A DNA stretch of 64,000 nucleotides from NCBI GenBank assembly GCA_026874595.1, contig CM049308.1:11931501-11995500 (forward strand). Reading direction: 5' to 3'. Shown piece after piece: positions 42,401-49,000 of this stretch. The translations under genes and the position numbers were made by a program. The first letter of the stretch is position 1. Every line of letters starts with the position of its first letter. Origin of the DNA: Sipunculus nudus. Its lineage: Eukaryota > Annelida > Sipuncula > Golfingiida > Sipunculidae. The notes below the pieces were generated by a model, which did not search any database, had not been told where the DNA came from, and worked only from the letters and a program-made list of their open reading frames with translations.

Positions 42401-45400
42401 GGTTTGGGATGAAAATTTTGTCTCAAAGAGTTATTTCTGGGGGGTGCAAACACACCCCATAACTTCGAGAATATAGGTCGCAGTGACCTAATTTCAGGTT
42501 TGCAAGGAGATCTTTTTATAACCTCTAAGACTGCATAGGGTTCATGGCCCTAGCCCCTACGGTTACGATTTGTGCCCTGCTAACGGCCGGCCGGCTGGCC
42601 GGAAGGCCGGCCGGCCGGACGGACAGACGGAAGGACGACAGACAAAGACCTATCGCTATAGCCCAGCATGACTGAAAGTCAGCTGAGCTAAAAATAATAC
42701 AATTATCAATAACTTTAGCAAAAATAAGACTGTAATGATAGATGTACTAAATATTGACTTAATAGATGCACAGCTATAAAATCATGAATTTGAAACAATA
42801 TATCAGCCCATACTAGAATTGCTTACGGATACATCACCATATGGCTATTATTTAATCATTTCTTTTGTTTTAAGATAACACAATACTCACTATTATAATT
42901 CAAAGCGACTGTACACAAACCCTACATCCTACACTACCAATACAGCCTTATTCTGAAATGTGTCAGTATTACTGGGTAAAGGCTGTTAAAAACATTCAAT
43001 TTAGGTAAATGCCAAAAGCATAAAGTACTTACAAATCATTGTATGGCAAGTTTTCATGCTAAAAGTGCCCTCAAAATGCTATATCTGAACAATATTTGTT
43101 GGTTACTTAACTCACTGTCTTAACTAAATTGAAATGTAATTAACAGGAAATCTCATGATCTTTCTTTATCATACACATACAATTTTATGTCAGCAACAAT
43201 AATGGTCAAAACCAGATATGTCTACATACACACAGATGTCAATGTCAAACACAAGTTCAATAAAATACACATCTTGTTTGAACCAAACAGTTTATTTCAG
43301 ATGGCATACATATCTGTGAATGGGCCATGGAAACTTTACCACACAGACTCACTGAACTGCATGACAAAGTAGAAATATAAAATACATCTTCATGCCTGTA
43401 CAGTATATAACTTTCCAAACTACTCTTTGTGAACACGAATTGACAGGTCCATGTTATATTAGATATATTGGTTTGCTCTGAAGATAATTATGGTACATTA
43501 AAACTTTGAGACAGAAAATCATCCCTTGTTATACACAATTCAACATTTTCTGGGTTTTGCGCGATACTGTAAAGTGTAATTAATTCACTTAGCATAAGGC
43601 CAAAAAAATAAAAGGGTATGGTTCTCAGGCACTTTTTTTCAGAAATCAATGCGGGCGGGCGGTATTTTATTTTTTACCTTTTTTTGTATGTTTCGATAAA
43701 AATTCATATGATCAGGGAAAAGCATGTAAATGACAGGTTTCTTCTTGCTTAACAGGTAAAAGCACTACATAACAAAGGAAATCATATCGAAATTGTGTTA
43801 TTTTACCATTTTGAATGATGAAATCAAAATAAAAATGTTTGATGCGGGGGGTTAAAATTGACGCGGGCGGTGCCTGAGAACCATACCTTTAATTTTTTTT
43901 GGCCTAAAGCTGGAATTTTATGACAAGATTTTTTTTGTGTTCTCCATCTTACTGTCCAAAAAGGACACAAAAGTATTTTTTTATTTCATTTGCTTATGAT
44001 AACAGCCTGCTACATTTCTTCTTACCAGTAAAGCACAAGGTATAAAGGACTGGGCAGCACACAAAAAAATGGATTTATTTTAATCTAAAATCATGGAGGA
44101 GCACAACTGTTAAAGTGACCCATGTCCAAGGAAGCTCAGCTACATCTGACATTAAAGCAAGTTATTCTAACCCTGCCTACTATTATTATAATTTGTACAA
44201 AAAAAATTCTGGCATCATATGTCAGTTGATTTTTAAACATCTGAAGTATGGTATTTGTATGTAACTTTATGAATATACATGTCCAGTTATTATTCTGTAG
44301 ATGATATATATTTCATCATTCAAATTAACAGCATATTAACTGAAAAGAACCATGGGTATTAATAAATTATAGTAAAACTTACAGATCTCTATATACTAAC
44401 TAGAATACGGGTAGTCGACAAGCGACTACGTGTATCCGCTGAAATCAGAGTGGGACTGGTGAAGTGAGGCATGGATTGAGTAACAAGAGGAAATAGAGTG
44501 AGGTGTGTTGCATATTAGCATGGATGTCTGCAGCCAAAATGTGTATGTAGGTTGTGCCACCTACCACAAAATCCAGAAAAGCTATCAAATTTGTATACAA
44601 ATGCAGTAAGTCAAACCACTGCTGAGATATTAGTGATATTACCCCACGGCAGACAAACAGATGGATCCTGTGCAAAAATGGTTGCAGGTGGCACCACCAA
44701 TTTTTGGTATGATAGAGAGCTATGTTAGATCTATACACATGCAAAATTTTGGCCCAATTGGTCAAACGGTTCCCGAGATATAAGCCTTGATGTCTGCAGC
44801 ATAAACATAAATATAGGTGGTGCCACCTGCCACAAAATCCATAAAGCTGTCCAGGATGTATACACATGCAAAATTTCAGGTGGATAAGTCCTACCAATTC
44901 AGAGATATGAGAGATTTTATCCCAAGGCAGTTGAACAGATGGACACTGTGCAAACATGGTTGCAGGTGGCGCCACCATTTTTTATGTATGTTATAAAACT
45001 AACCAAGGGCTACATTAAGGCAAAAATTTTTTCCGGATCCGTCAAACGATTCCCGATAATTTTGGGTTAATGTGTCATAACAGACGCACAGACGGACGCA
45101 GAGCGCAGAGGAAAGGTCAGAGGTCAAAACAAAAACGGGGCGCAGCAGTTCACATGTGACCTGAACATAATCCCGGGTTTCATAAAATTCTGCCAAGTGG
45201 TTACGGAGGAGTTCTCCGGACACCTACGCAGCGGCGGCGGCATCCGGCTGAAAACATAGTATCTGCAAAACTCTGTTTTGGCGGATACAATAATCTATTA
45301 TATACATTTGAAGTAGCATATTGCTATTTGATAATCTGTATGGGAAACTTTTTGCCATGTGATCTCACTCACATATGAATGCTTGGACCTTATGAATGCT

Positions 45401-45507
45401 TGCCAAGTCAGGGCTTGAAATATACATTTGTCCTGCTGTCCAAGGCTATTATAAAGTTCTAAATCATCTTCACTTGGTGTGAGGGATAGTTTTAGTGCAC
45501 AGTCCAT
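128..45507 (-). CDS. Unrecognised HEAT-like helical protein with disordered tail, about 24 exons
   Basis: Exon model: 45507-45373, 41120-41078, 35251-35145, 30863-30781, 25736-25682, 24589-24410, 21610-21522, 20865-20757, 20243-20149, 19807-19635, 18887-18716, 17729-17631, 16878-16744, 15652-15499, 12966-12858, 7327-7250, 6318-6228, 4474-4380, 3739-3678, 3176-3110, 2426-2343, 1569-1406, 811-762 and 326-128. All have AG/GT ends. Phase is kept at every junction but two (25.7 to 24.6 kb; 7.25 to 6.3 kb), where a small exon is probably missing. About 875 residues. The middle part is paired amphipathic helices typical of HEAT/ARM repeats; the rest is linker rich in Lys, Glu and Ser. There is no signal peptide or membrane segment. 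I do not recognise the family. HEATR4-like or another ciliary/cytoskeletal scaffold is a guess. Exons from 21.6 to 12.9 kb are firm; the first three are tentative. Confidence 0.6.
397..436. repeat. (TA)n microsatellite
   Basis: About twenty TA dinucleotides in an intron of the HEAT-like gene. Confidence 0.95.
762..811 (-). CDS. Exon of the HEAT-like gene, small acidic exon
   Basis: A 50-nt exon after ttgccag, VSRDDEQLKPSDDFID, with a gtaagg donor in phase 2. Confidence 0.62.
955..1215 (+). mobile_element. SINE-like fragment
   Basis: It contains a TTTTCCAGTTTCCTCCACC block and ends in AAATAAATAAA, like the conserved central domain and tail of SINEs common in molluscs. The tRNA head is not clear. 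Confidence 0.4.
1406..1569 (-). CDS. Exon of the HEAT-like gene, acidic tail
   Basis: A 164-nt exon: DDDSSEKTQKSQLDDELIVD, then KMLKLPPIQNIPEEGEEKKD and NKGSATSTPR. The hydrophobic MLKLPPIQNIP island amid acidic residues could be a short binding motif. Confidence 0.72.
2343..2426 (-). CDS. Exon of the HEAT-like gene, Ser/Ala/Asn linker
   Basis: An 84-nt exon, LSRAGDTSAKLLSPVSSADD then RAINNTP, phase 1 in and out. The donor gtcagt is acceptable. Confidence 0.65.
2560..2830 (+). repeat. Two tandem units of about 137 bp
   Basis: Each unit begins with GTGACCTCTGA and runs through CTGAAAATCC. The copies are diverged; they lie in an intron. Confidence 0.6.
3110..3176 (-). CDS. Exon of the HEAT-like gene, acidic Ser segment
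   Basis: A 67-nt exon, SSEESGSDDSGIGHSADLLA then RT. The DDSGIG run looks like a DSGxxS-type phosphodegron without its last Ser; this is a resemblance only. Confidence 0.7.
3678..3739 (-). CDS. Exon of the HEAT-like gene, TRNRLRALHQQ helix
   Basis: A 62-nt exon, TSVPVVSIETRNRLRALHQQ, a short basic amphipathic helix, with a strong gtaagt donor in phase 0. Confidence 0.7.
4380..4474 (-). CDS. Exon of the HEAT-like gene, Pro/Ser/Asp linker
   Basis: A 95-nt exon, TQDPAPSETGADGPGSARSA then KDETPSSPLIAG, disordered, leaving in phase 1. Confidence 0.7.
4580..4998. mobile_element. Foldback (long inverted repeat) element
   Basis: Left side reads CTGCTTTGTATGGCAAG and right side CTTGCCATACAAAGCAG. 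Inner arms repeat ATGAGAGCATGGTAT against ATACCATGCTCTCAT. Same family as 8002-8321. No coding capacity. Confidence 0.75.
5226..7089 (+). mobile_element. Non-autonomous element(s) with palindromic 5' end and 3' hairpin
   Basis: The left end has GGGACCTATGGGTCACTG and GCTCAGCTGAC; the right end a GACGGACG run and a hairpin GCTCAGATGACT-tat-AGTCAGCTGAGC followed by A's. Long stretches match 32877-34766 and 38010-38710 in order. It encloses an exon of the host gene, so it may be two fragments either side of the exon. No ORF of note. Confidence 0.6.
6228..6318 (-). CDS. Exon of the HEAT-like gene, VSDLLQTLGEIP
   Basis: A 91-nt exon reading SHSRSLEVSYARVSDLLQTL then GEIPCCD, leaving in phase 2 and joining the 4.4 kb exon to complete an Arg. 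The acceptor is 6318 or 6325. It sits between two halves of a dispersed element (5226-7089). Confidence 0.55.
7250..7327 (-). CDS. Exon of the HEAT-like gene, LMSSLRSLKDL
   Basis: A 78-nt exon, the only open frame reading IPGVSSTEKPKTLMSSLRSL then KDLSPR. Donor gtaaca. It ends in phase 2, which does not fit the exon at 6.3 kb, so a small exon may lie between. Confidence 0.6.
7600..7853. mobile_element. Inverted-repeat element with 17-bp minisatellite
   Basis: The right end ACAGGTTTCACTGT matches that of the element at 24035-24402. From 7637 to 7735 there are about six units of AAGACCACCTGTCTATT. The left end is decayed. Confidence 0.55.
8002..8321. mobile_element. MITE with 17-bp perfect terminal inverted repeats
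   Basis: Starts TTATACACTGCAGTCAT and ends with its exact reverse complement. Length 320 bp. The interior shares the CATGGTATCTCATG region with 4580-4998. The superfamily is not assigned. Confidence 0.85.
9007..10361 (+). mobile_element. GGTGGCGCCACC-family element, old nested copy
   Basis: Opens AACTAGAATACAGGTAGCCG and GTGTATCCGCC, ends with a GTATCCGC/GCGGGTAC hairpin. Internal units of about 270 bp are diverged (ACGGTTCCCGAGATATGAG recurs). Confidence 0.75.
10369..12300 (+). repeat. 335-bp tandem monomers, six units
   Basis: Units begin around CACCAGTCTGCAG near 10376, 10716, 11046, 11383, 11718 and 12057. Each contains AGGATATGGGTAACAGAGA. The last two carry an intact GGTGGCGCCACC; the others have one or two changes. 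Confidence 0.88.
12858..12966 (-). CDS. Exon of the HEAT-like gene, Lys/Asp linker
   Basis: A 109-nt exon between aatcag and gtgagt, encoding TAETTGTDGTKQHHKSKKEA then GKKEDDTSDDKKVII. Disordered. Confidence 0.75.
13313..14732 (+). mobile_element. GGTGGCGCCACC-family element
   Basis: Opens AACTAGAACACAAGTAGTCG with a GTAGTCG-ACAAG-CAACTAC stem and GTGTATCCGCC; ends TATTATCCGCAAAACTCTG and a GGCAGATACAA arm. Holds diverged monomers with intact palindromes at 13465, 13732 and 14235. Apparent ORFs inside are repeat by-products. Confidence 0.8.
14934..15215 (+). mobile_element. tRNA-derived SINE
   Basis: The head has a box A-like TGGTCTGGGGGTAGAG and a box B-like GAGTTCAAATC 30-odd bases on, followed by a non-tRNA body to about 15215 (AATAAAATTAGAG). 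No tRNA cloverleaf survives, so it is not a tRNA gene. Confidence 0.65.
15421..15470. repeat. GATGAT-rich simple repeat
   Basis: Interrupted GAT/GAC triplets in an intron, next to the Lys/Arg-rich exon. Confidence 0.6.
15499..15652 (-). CDS. Exon of the HEAT-like gene, Lys/Arg/Ser-rich segment
   Basis: A 154-nt exon: ESIVKDDRDGMAQYVRSAAD, then a basic run (KKKKRKRKTSRSKSRSS) that could serve as a nuclear localisation or nucleic-acid binding patch. Phase 0 in, 1 out. Confidence 0.8.
16598..16650 (+). other. G-run cluster, possible quadruplex
   Basis: At least five runs of three or more G within 50 bp in an intron. Similar, longer G-runs occur at 20563-20595, 23470-23482 and 33901-33916. Confidence 0.5.
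16744..16878 (-). CDS. Exon of the HEAT-like gene, end of helical region
   Basis: A 135-nt exon, phase 0 at both ends: DGLLDLLKKKAAEYRDLADL, VEHIQLWLDQGK and a Thr/Pro/Gly end (TPRAGMGK). The donor is GGTAAG then gtatgt; using the inner gtaagg would bring a stop in the next exon. Confidence 0.82.
17631..17729 (-). CDS. Exon of the HEAT-like gene, AVRHEAATAMKKL helix
   Basis: A 99-nt exon in phase 0 at both ends. MAVRHEAATAMKKLVGIKD carries the VRxxA pattern of HEAT repeats, followed by RERLVQLMDKSWDH. Being a multiple of three, it could be skipped without a frame change. Confidence 0.85.
17790..18030 (+). repeat. Dispersed repeat, copy 1
   Basis: CTATGGAGTGTATGACC, then TAATATTGAGCCAAA and a downstream block match 23220-23500 in the same order. 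The family is not recognised. Confidence 0.6.
18716..18887 (-). CDS. Exon of the HEAT-like gene, core HEAT helices
   Basis: A 172-nt exon: KPLLDQLVTKLSSQLNHQLV, then AIRVNVIKTLGDL and SVIQSIVPLLASPE. The AIRVNVIKTLGDL helix, with an Arg after the first turn, is a textbook HEAT B-helix pattern. Confidence 0.85.
18938..19135 (+). repeat. Two tandem units of about 98 bp
   Basis: AGAGTTTATACATTTT and TTTAAATTTTAAGGACA recur about 98 bp apart in an AT-rich intron. Confidence 0.75.
19635..19807 (-). CDS. Exon of the HEAT-like gene, first helical repeats
   Basis: A 173-nt exon: KKRPPPPGLLQKIVSECWMP, then helices IPDIAKTFVSLLDN and THMKICEYIVAIQ. Donor gtaaga, phase 2. The acceptor sits in a GAAGAAG run, so its exact start could shift by 3 nt. 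Confidence 0.8.
20149..20243 (-). CDS. Exon of the HEAT-like gene, ELSKIFNKNKK helix
   Basis: A 95-nt exon reading HKDLHVEFESNEEDMARLNE then LSKIFNKNKK, one amphipathic helix before the basic run that continues in the next exon. Confidence 0.75.
20333..20450 (+). mobile_element. Possible tRNA-derived SINE head
   Basis: CCAGTGGTTGAGTTGCC resembles a box A and GGGTCTGGATCATGA a poor box B. Weak. Confidence 0.28.
20563..20595 (+). repeat. Poly-G/A tract
   Basis: G-runs up to fourteen, broken by single A's. Quadruplex-prone, in an intron. Confidence 0.85.
20757..20865 (-). CDS. Exon of the HEAT-like gene, acidic loop
   Basis: A 109-nt exon, LPKPVSISEDGDSLIFQDST then EEVRGILRKDK, acidic with a basic end. 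Phase 0 in, 1 out; donor gtcaaa is weak but phase matches the next exon. Confidence 0.72.
21522..21610 (-). CDS. Exon of the HEAT-like gene, GYVPNSVIRRAI
   Basis: An 89-nt exon between ttttcag and gtaagt. It encodes YVPNSVIRRAINHKPSDTS and a helix AAVQSLRDH, the start of the structured region. Confidence 0.78.
22200..23810 (+). repeat. Three diverged intron copies of a 120-250 bp unit
   Basis: Blocks at about 22200-22320, 22320-22560 and 23560-23810 share CCATTACTTC.TGG, ACCTCT.ACTGATGCTGT and AGGCTG.AGGCACTGAGA-type stretches and a CAATAAGTTACCTGCTGT-like end. Confidence 0.55.
23220..23500 (+). repeat. Dispersed repeat, copy 2
   Basis: Second copy of the 17790-18030 repeat, with a run of G's at 23470. 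A related piece lies at 51061-51140. Confidence 0.55.
24035..24402. mobile_element. MITE with TA target duplication and internal 18-bp minisatellite
   Basis: Left end CAGTGAAATCCTGC, right end GCGAGGTTTCACTG, flanked by TA on both sides (24033-24034 and 24403-24404), as in Tc1/mariner (pogo-like) elements. From 24180 to 24370 it is filled with units like GGGGATGGTCATCATAGT. The right end stops 7 bp from the exon at 24410. Confidence 0.75.
24410..24589 (-). CDS. Exon of the HEAT-like gene, Glu/Lys/Gln-rich linker
   Basis: A 180-nt exon with a hydrophilic Glu/Gln/Lys stretch ending PPKEKPKRMFYPVAPDG, joined in phase to GYVPNSVIRRAI in the next exon. The donor (gtaagt) abuts the inverted-repeat element at 24035-24402. 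Confidence 0.75.
24698..24965 (+). mobile_element. Dispersed element with ACCTCCGC / GGCAGAG ends
   Basis: Opens AACTAGAAAAGCACTCAGAG then CAAACCTCCGC, and closes CCTCCTTGGCAGAGATTA. Ends partly inverted. This kind of repeat is widespread in marine invertebrates; the class is not assigned. Confidence 0.6.
25682..25736 (-). CDS. Exon of the HEAT-like gene, PRITGVIDVKLGCSSQIK
   Basis: A 55-nt exon after atgtttcag that completes the Arg codon of the previous exon and gives PRITGVIDVKLGCSSQIK. The donor gttaat is weak. It ends in phase 0, while the next firm exon starts in another phase, so a microexon or an alternative acceptor in the 24.6 kb exon (before CCAAATCAAG) is likely. Confidence 0.5.
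25979..27726 (+). mobile_element. GGTGGCGCCACC-family element with 280-bp tandem units
   Basis: Opens AACTAGAATACGGGTAGTTG, with a GTAG-CGACTAC stem and GTGTATCCGCC; ends GTATCCGC-AAAAC-TTC-GTTTTG-GCGGATAC, a near-perfect hairpin. Palindromes at 26400, 26680, 26960 and 27240, and again at 26549, 26829, 27109 and 27389, give an exact 280-bp period. Units are nearly identical, so the amplification is recent. A GCGGCG run lies near the 3' end. It lies just upstream, in transcript order, of the exon at 25682-25736. Confidence 0.88.
28487..29706. mobile_element. 1.2-kb unit bounded by a perfect 79-bp inverted repeat
   Basis: Arms 28487-28565 and 29628-29706 are exact reverse complements by eye. 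The interior (1062 bp) has AT-rich stretches and an exon-like cassette at 28898-29053. No transposase ORF. Either a non-autonomous DNA transposon or a local inverted duplication. Confidence 0.7.
28898..29053 (-). other. Exon-like cassette of 156 nt
   Basis: Bounded by tttgtcag and CAG/gtaaag, it is open in one frame for 52 codons (ESLDIGVFGNTTVCGLGTRK and on to TPGCFNTQ). Its open frame (phase 0) does not match the flanking exons, which need phase 2 and would meet a stop. It may be a poison exon, a captured exon or chance. Confidence 0.3.
30781..30863 (-). CDS. Exon of the HEAT-like gene, SPHLLVEFSLYR
   Basis: Only one frame is open across this exon: HKPSGCLITANVPSPHLLVE then FSLYR, with a gtaggt donor in phase 2. 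The acceptor is either 30863 (tagaacag) or 30868 (ctatag); 30863 keeps phase with the exon at 35 kb. Alternating hydrophobics suggest beta strands. Confidence 0.55.
31945..32775 (+). repeat. Element with tandem units containing GACCTTGAAGA
   Basis: Units of about 120-140 bp with TTTGACCTTGAAGA, GGTCAAGGT and TTCAAAAGTTATA. Begins AACTAGAATGATTTTGC with GAGATGTCTCC and ends near GGGGAGACATAAT, so the ends are partly inverted. Confidence 0.65.
32877..34766 (+). mobile_element. Non-autonomous element with palindromic 5' end and 3' hairpin
   Basis: 5' end GGGACCCATGGGTCACAG and GCTCAGCTGA; 3' end CTATAGCTCAGATGACTTAT then AGTCAGCTGAGCTAAAAA. Collinear with 5226-7089. Holds a G16 run at 33901. 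Confidence 0.75.
35145..35251 (-). CDS. Candidate third exon of the HEAT-like gene
   Basis: A 107-nt exon after a gtgctgcag acceptor, reading MPLVPLIVDSEDTSQINRPV and KINAQLFPNTE, with a gtatat donor in phase 0. Confidence 0.45.
35820..36384 (+). repeat. Tandem duplication of a 283-bp unit carrying an element 5' end
   Basis: Two nearly identical units, each beginning ACAAGGGACCTATGGGTCA and GCTCAGCTG. Both keep an open frame of 70-odd codons, most simply explained by recent copying. Confidence 0.85.
37330..38710 (+). mobile_element. Two tandem copies of the element 3' half
   Basis: Copies about 37330-37920 and 38010-38710 share AAATTTAAGGTAC and TTATGTTTGGGCCCATAAC. The second ends with GACGGACG repeats and the GTCAGCTGAGC hairpin and is nearly identical to 6735-7089. 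Confidence 0.75.
38711..40250. other. Intronic or intergenic stretch without recognised features
   Basis: AT-rich DNA with short stop-ridden frames on both strands. I see no exon with good splice signals and no clear repeat. Confidence 0.5.
40251..42695 (+). mobile_element. 2.4-kb element with CTTTGACC tandem units and 3' hairpin
   Basis: 5' end GTGACCCATGGGTCATGAC and GCTCAGCTG; from about 41570 to 42420 units of some 125 bp with TGTGACCTTGACCTTTGACC and CCCCTGTTGG; the 3' tail has GGCCGGCC runs, GACGGACAGACGG and the AGTCAGCTGAGC hairpin. The candidate exon at 41078-41120 falls within these bounds, which weakens either the exon or the idea of a single element. Confidence 0.65.
41078..41120 (-). 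CDS. Candidate second exon of the HEAT-like gene
   Basis: A 43-nt exon after a tttctttcag acceptor, encoding VWQFTYPADPIEKQ. The donor (gtgata) is weak, but phases fit on both sides. It could be chance. Confidence 0.3.
43597..43905. mobile_element. MITE with about 34-bp terminal inverted repeats (AGGCC...GGCCT)
   Basis: Left end AGGCCAAAAAAATAAAAGGG then TATGGTTCTCAGGCA; the right end is its near-exact complement. Length 309 bp, with GCGGGCGG near both ends. PIF/Harbinger or a related group is possible; not assigned. Confidence 0.82.
44398..45290 (+). mobile_element. GGTGGCGCCACC-family element, short copy
   Basis: Opens AACTAGAATACGGGTAGTCG with a perfect GTAGTCG-ACAAG-CGACTAC stem and GTGTATCCGCT, closes GTATCTGCAAAACTCTG and GGCGGATACAA. 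Contains about three diverged units and one intact palindrome at 44965. Confidence 0.82.
45373..45507 (-). CDS. Candidate first coding exon of the HEAT-like gene
   Basis: An ATG at 45507 with an in-frame TGA two codons upstream opens MDCALKLSLTPSEDDLELYN and runs 45 codons to SKHSY, then a strong gtgagt donor in phase 0. The next candidate exon begins in phase 0 with VWQFTYPADPIEKQ, a sensible continuation. The hAT-like element at 45738-46066 lies 231 bp upstream. No promoter motif was recognised. Confidence 0.42.
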
Positions 45508-45737
45508 GATTCACCCAATGAACCAACTGTCAGTGCTTTGCCAATTAATCCAGTGCAAGAATTAATAAAGACAGGACACTAAGTTGGAAAAAGCAACAAA
45601 ACTGAAGCTTGTTTGCTAAAACTTGGCCATCACCTTGACCTTTAAGCATGATGTACAAGTTTTGATTAATATTTAAAAGGTATAATTCCAGCCATAGACA
45701 CTTTATAGACACAGTAATGTAGATTGGAAGGTACATT

Positions 45738-46066
45738 CAGGGTTCCTGCACCTCTTGGCAAAGCAAATTTAAGACCTTTTAAAGACTTTTTAAGACCAGC
45801 TGACAGAAAATTTTAGATCCTATTATACATAGAATTATTTAATGGCTCTACTATGCTTTAAAACTACTGATTATCCCAAATGGTGATCACTACAAGTTGG
45901 GACTGGTCTCATGGTATCCTGTGCACATTCATTATATCAGGATGGGTAAAATCAAATCTAAGACCTTTTCAGGACCTATGTCAGGATTCCTGGCATTTTA
46001 AAATGTTTCAAGGCCTTAAAAATGCAAAATAAAATATAAGACTTTTAAAGGCTTGCAGGAACCCTG
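45738..46066. mobile_element. hAT-like MITE
   Basis: Ends CAGGGTTCCTGCA and its complement TGCAGGAACCCTG; 329 bp, with TTTAAGACCTTTTA-type inner repeats. CAGGG...CCCTG ends fit hAT elements; no clear 8-bp target duplication was found. Confidence 0.7.
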
Positions 46067-49000
46067 ACTTAGAATGATTAATTAATAAATGGTCATTTGT
46101 TCTCATCAGTCATCGAATATGATTTAATGATCAATTCCAAACACTACCAACTATACCAGTATTATCACCTTCAAACCATGTTACAGATTTAATATCATAA
46201 CACTAATCTGTGCATAAATGATTCAAGCCATGCCTTAAAATATAACAGTAACAGCTGCAGAGGCAAAGTGATTTTAACAACTTTTTCATTTCCTGAAAGA
46301 CTTTTGATTTCCTGGCTTTGTTAATCCCCTGTACCACAGGTACTTTTGTTCCAAGTCAAGGCCTTCAAGTGGTCAGCTTGTAATGCAAAATACTTAATCC
46401 CACTGATACATCATAGTAAATTAATAACAAGGGGCAGAGTTCTCATCAGAGAGTGACAGATTATGGATATAATACTGTACCACTGGGTGTAAGAAACAGT
46501 GTCAGGCTCATTTTGAATACAGATTTGAAGTTTGTAGCCCTAGCAGTTACAAAACATGCCCAGTCAACATACATTCTACCAGCTGGCTGCCATGATAGAA
46601 GAGATCCCTAAAAAAATCAATTTCTAAATCAGATATTCTTTTCCTGGACAATCATAACTGAACACACTAGTATTCTTTCATAAAGCATATGTAAAACAAT
46701 TTAAACTTTTAAGAGCAATTCGATGTTCAGTGTTCACATGGCAATCCACCAAGTGATTTCAGTGCAAAATGCCCATAATGCAGGTATTTTAATACTGCTG
46801 ACGGAGTTATTAATTTCAATGTTGACCAAGTTTTACTGTTTTGTACATAAACATGCCATGTAACCACTCCAAAATTATTTTGTCTCACTGCTGAAATACC
46901 ATGGTCAAAGAGCCAGCATGATTGCTGTGGTGTCATGGGAGCCATTATAAACGAACCACTGATAACATACAGCACCCCATATATAGGCAGACCCCGTGTG
47001 AAGAATTAAATTTTGAACCAATTTGTAGTTAAAGGGAATATGGCTTTCATTAACAATATATTAAATATATTCACTGGCTTTGTTGGTCAAATAAATGTAA
47101 AACTGATCCAGATATGGTTTGTTTGCTTACTGTTTTAACTTGAAAACCCAAGAAAATTTAAATTTGTAATTTTTGCAATAAAAATTCTTCTACATAAGGG
47201 TGTGAACAATATTCTTTATATAATATCTTTTTGAAATTCAAACTTACAAATAAAATAAACACAATTATGTTCCATTCCACATTATTCATTTACCCGATAA
47301 AAATAAAGTGGCATATCTGTACATACTCTAGACCATAATAAATCATTTAAAGAAAAAAATGAATTAATAAGTAAGAAAAAGTATGTCTCACGAAATTTCA
47401 TGAATTCTTCCTTAAATAGATTTCATTTTCTTGCCAGTTTCAAACTTGTCCACCAGATTTCAGCATAAATATCTGTTCCTTTCAGATGAAATGACAGAGT
47501 TACAATCAGACGAAAAACATTCACACATGGATGCATGTCTAGATTAGGATTAAAATCCTTGATGGGAGCTCCTTAAAGGGGCCTTACTAACTCAGGGTGC
47601 AGCTATAAATAGATGTGCTGCCATAAAATGGGGATATACGGTACACAAGGTTGATCTTTCTTATAAAGGATAGAGCATAGGTCCATGGCCTGTTAGTGGC
47701 ACTGTCTATTGAATAAGTATGAAGGTGGCCATACAATAAGAATGAAATGTTAATGTTATTTATTACTCTCTTCATGAATCATCTGATTGATAATCTAGTG
47801 AGAAATTTTGTACAACACTACCATAAAACAATCAGACAAATGGACAAACTGACTGACAGAAAAACTAAATTGGCAGAGGTAATAATATTACGTATTTATC
47901 CAAGTTTCTACTCATTATAGACATTCTATTTTTTCTGCTGCAGTTTCAATATATTTGGAATTGCTGAGCTAGTGCCTTTAAATTTGAGGCATACAATTGT
48001 GTTTACTTTGTGACGTTTTCAAGAGAAACTGATAAAAATCAGACATATCACACTAAATCCACTCTGCATACAATTTATTTTCATTTTGGAGACAAATAAG
48101 GGCACAGTTTATTTCAAAAGAAAGCATTTTATAACTGCAATTTAAATAAATAGGCAAATAAGATTTTTTTTCTATGAGCCAAAGGAAACTGTCAAATTTA
48201 AATGACACAACTGCCATAGCCAGGTAAAAGCCCTCTTTACATAACATCAGATGTAAAAGATAAATTATAAGGAAAGGATTATTATTTACAAATACACACA
48301 CAAGTAATTAATGACAAAATCTGCTAACCATAAAATGGCTGCTTACACAGTACATGTATATTTACAGGTGATATGATAATTTTTTATGTACATTATACAC
48401 ATAAAAATCCTTTTTACTTTTTACAAGAGTTCGTATGAGTGATTTGTATGAAGCAATGTGCTACATTCAGAGAGAACTACTTCACTGAAGGTCTTATTAC
48501 TGTCCAATAAATATGCATAAGCAGGGTTTCAGTTTTTTCTTAATATTTAAAAAAACCACCATAAATAAAAATATGCATTAAGAACATATGTTTAGAACTC
48601 CATACCTAATGACATTTGAAGAAAGTTGAATGTTTTGAGCCATAAATAGCTGAGAGATTTCAATTTAAAGTTTACCATATGAAACTAGTAAAATTGTTTA
48701 AATTCTTTGAAAAAACAACCAGTTATGGCAAATCCCAGGTTTTTATATGCCATTATGTAGAGAATATATTTAGCTTTTAAAATATGTATATGTCAAGTAG
48801 TCCCAAAGCAACCATTTAGGAAATATTAAGGAAAAACTGAAACAAGTGTATAAACAGACTACTGGAAAGATCCAAGACCTTAATATCCCTTTGCACCAGC
48901 TGCCCCAAGAGTTATATGGTACAAAGTGACAACTAAATAAAATAAACAGATTCTCAGACTGCATATTATATGTAACATTTCAGAATTCAGTATTTTAGCT

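Noticed and set aside
44445-44978. 177-codon open frame on the minus strand
   Set aside because: Inside a GGTGGCGCCACC-family element; open by chance through monomer repetition.
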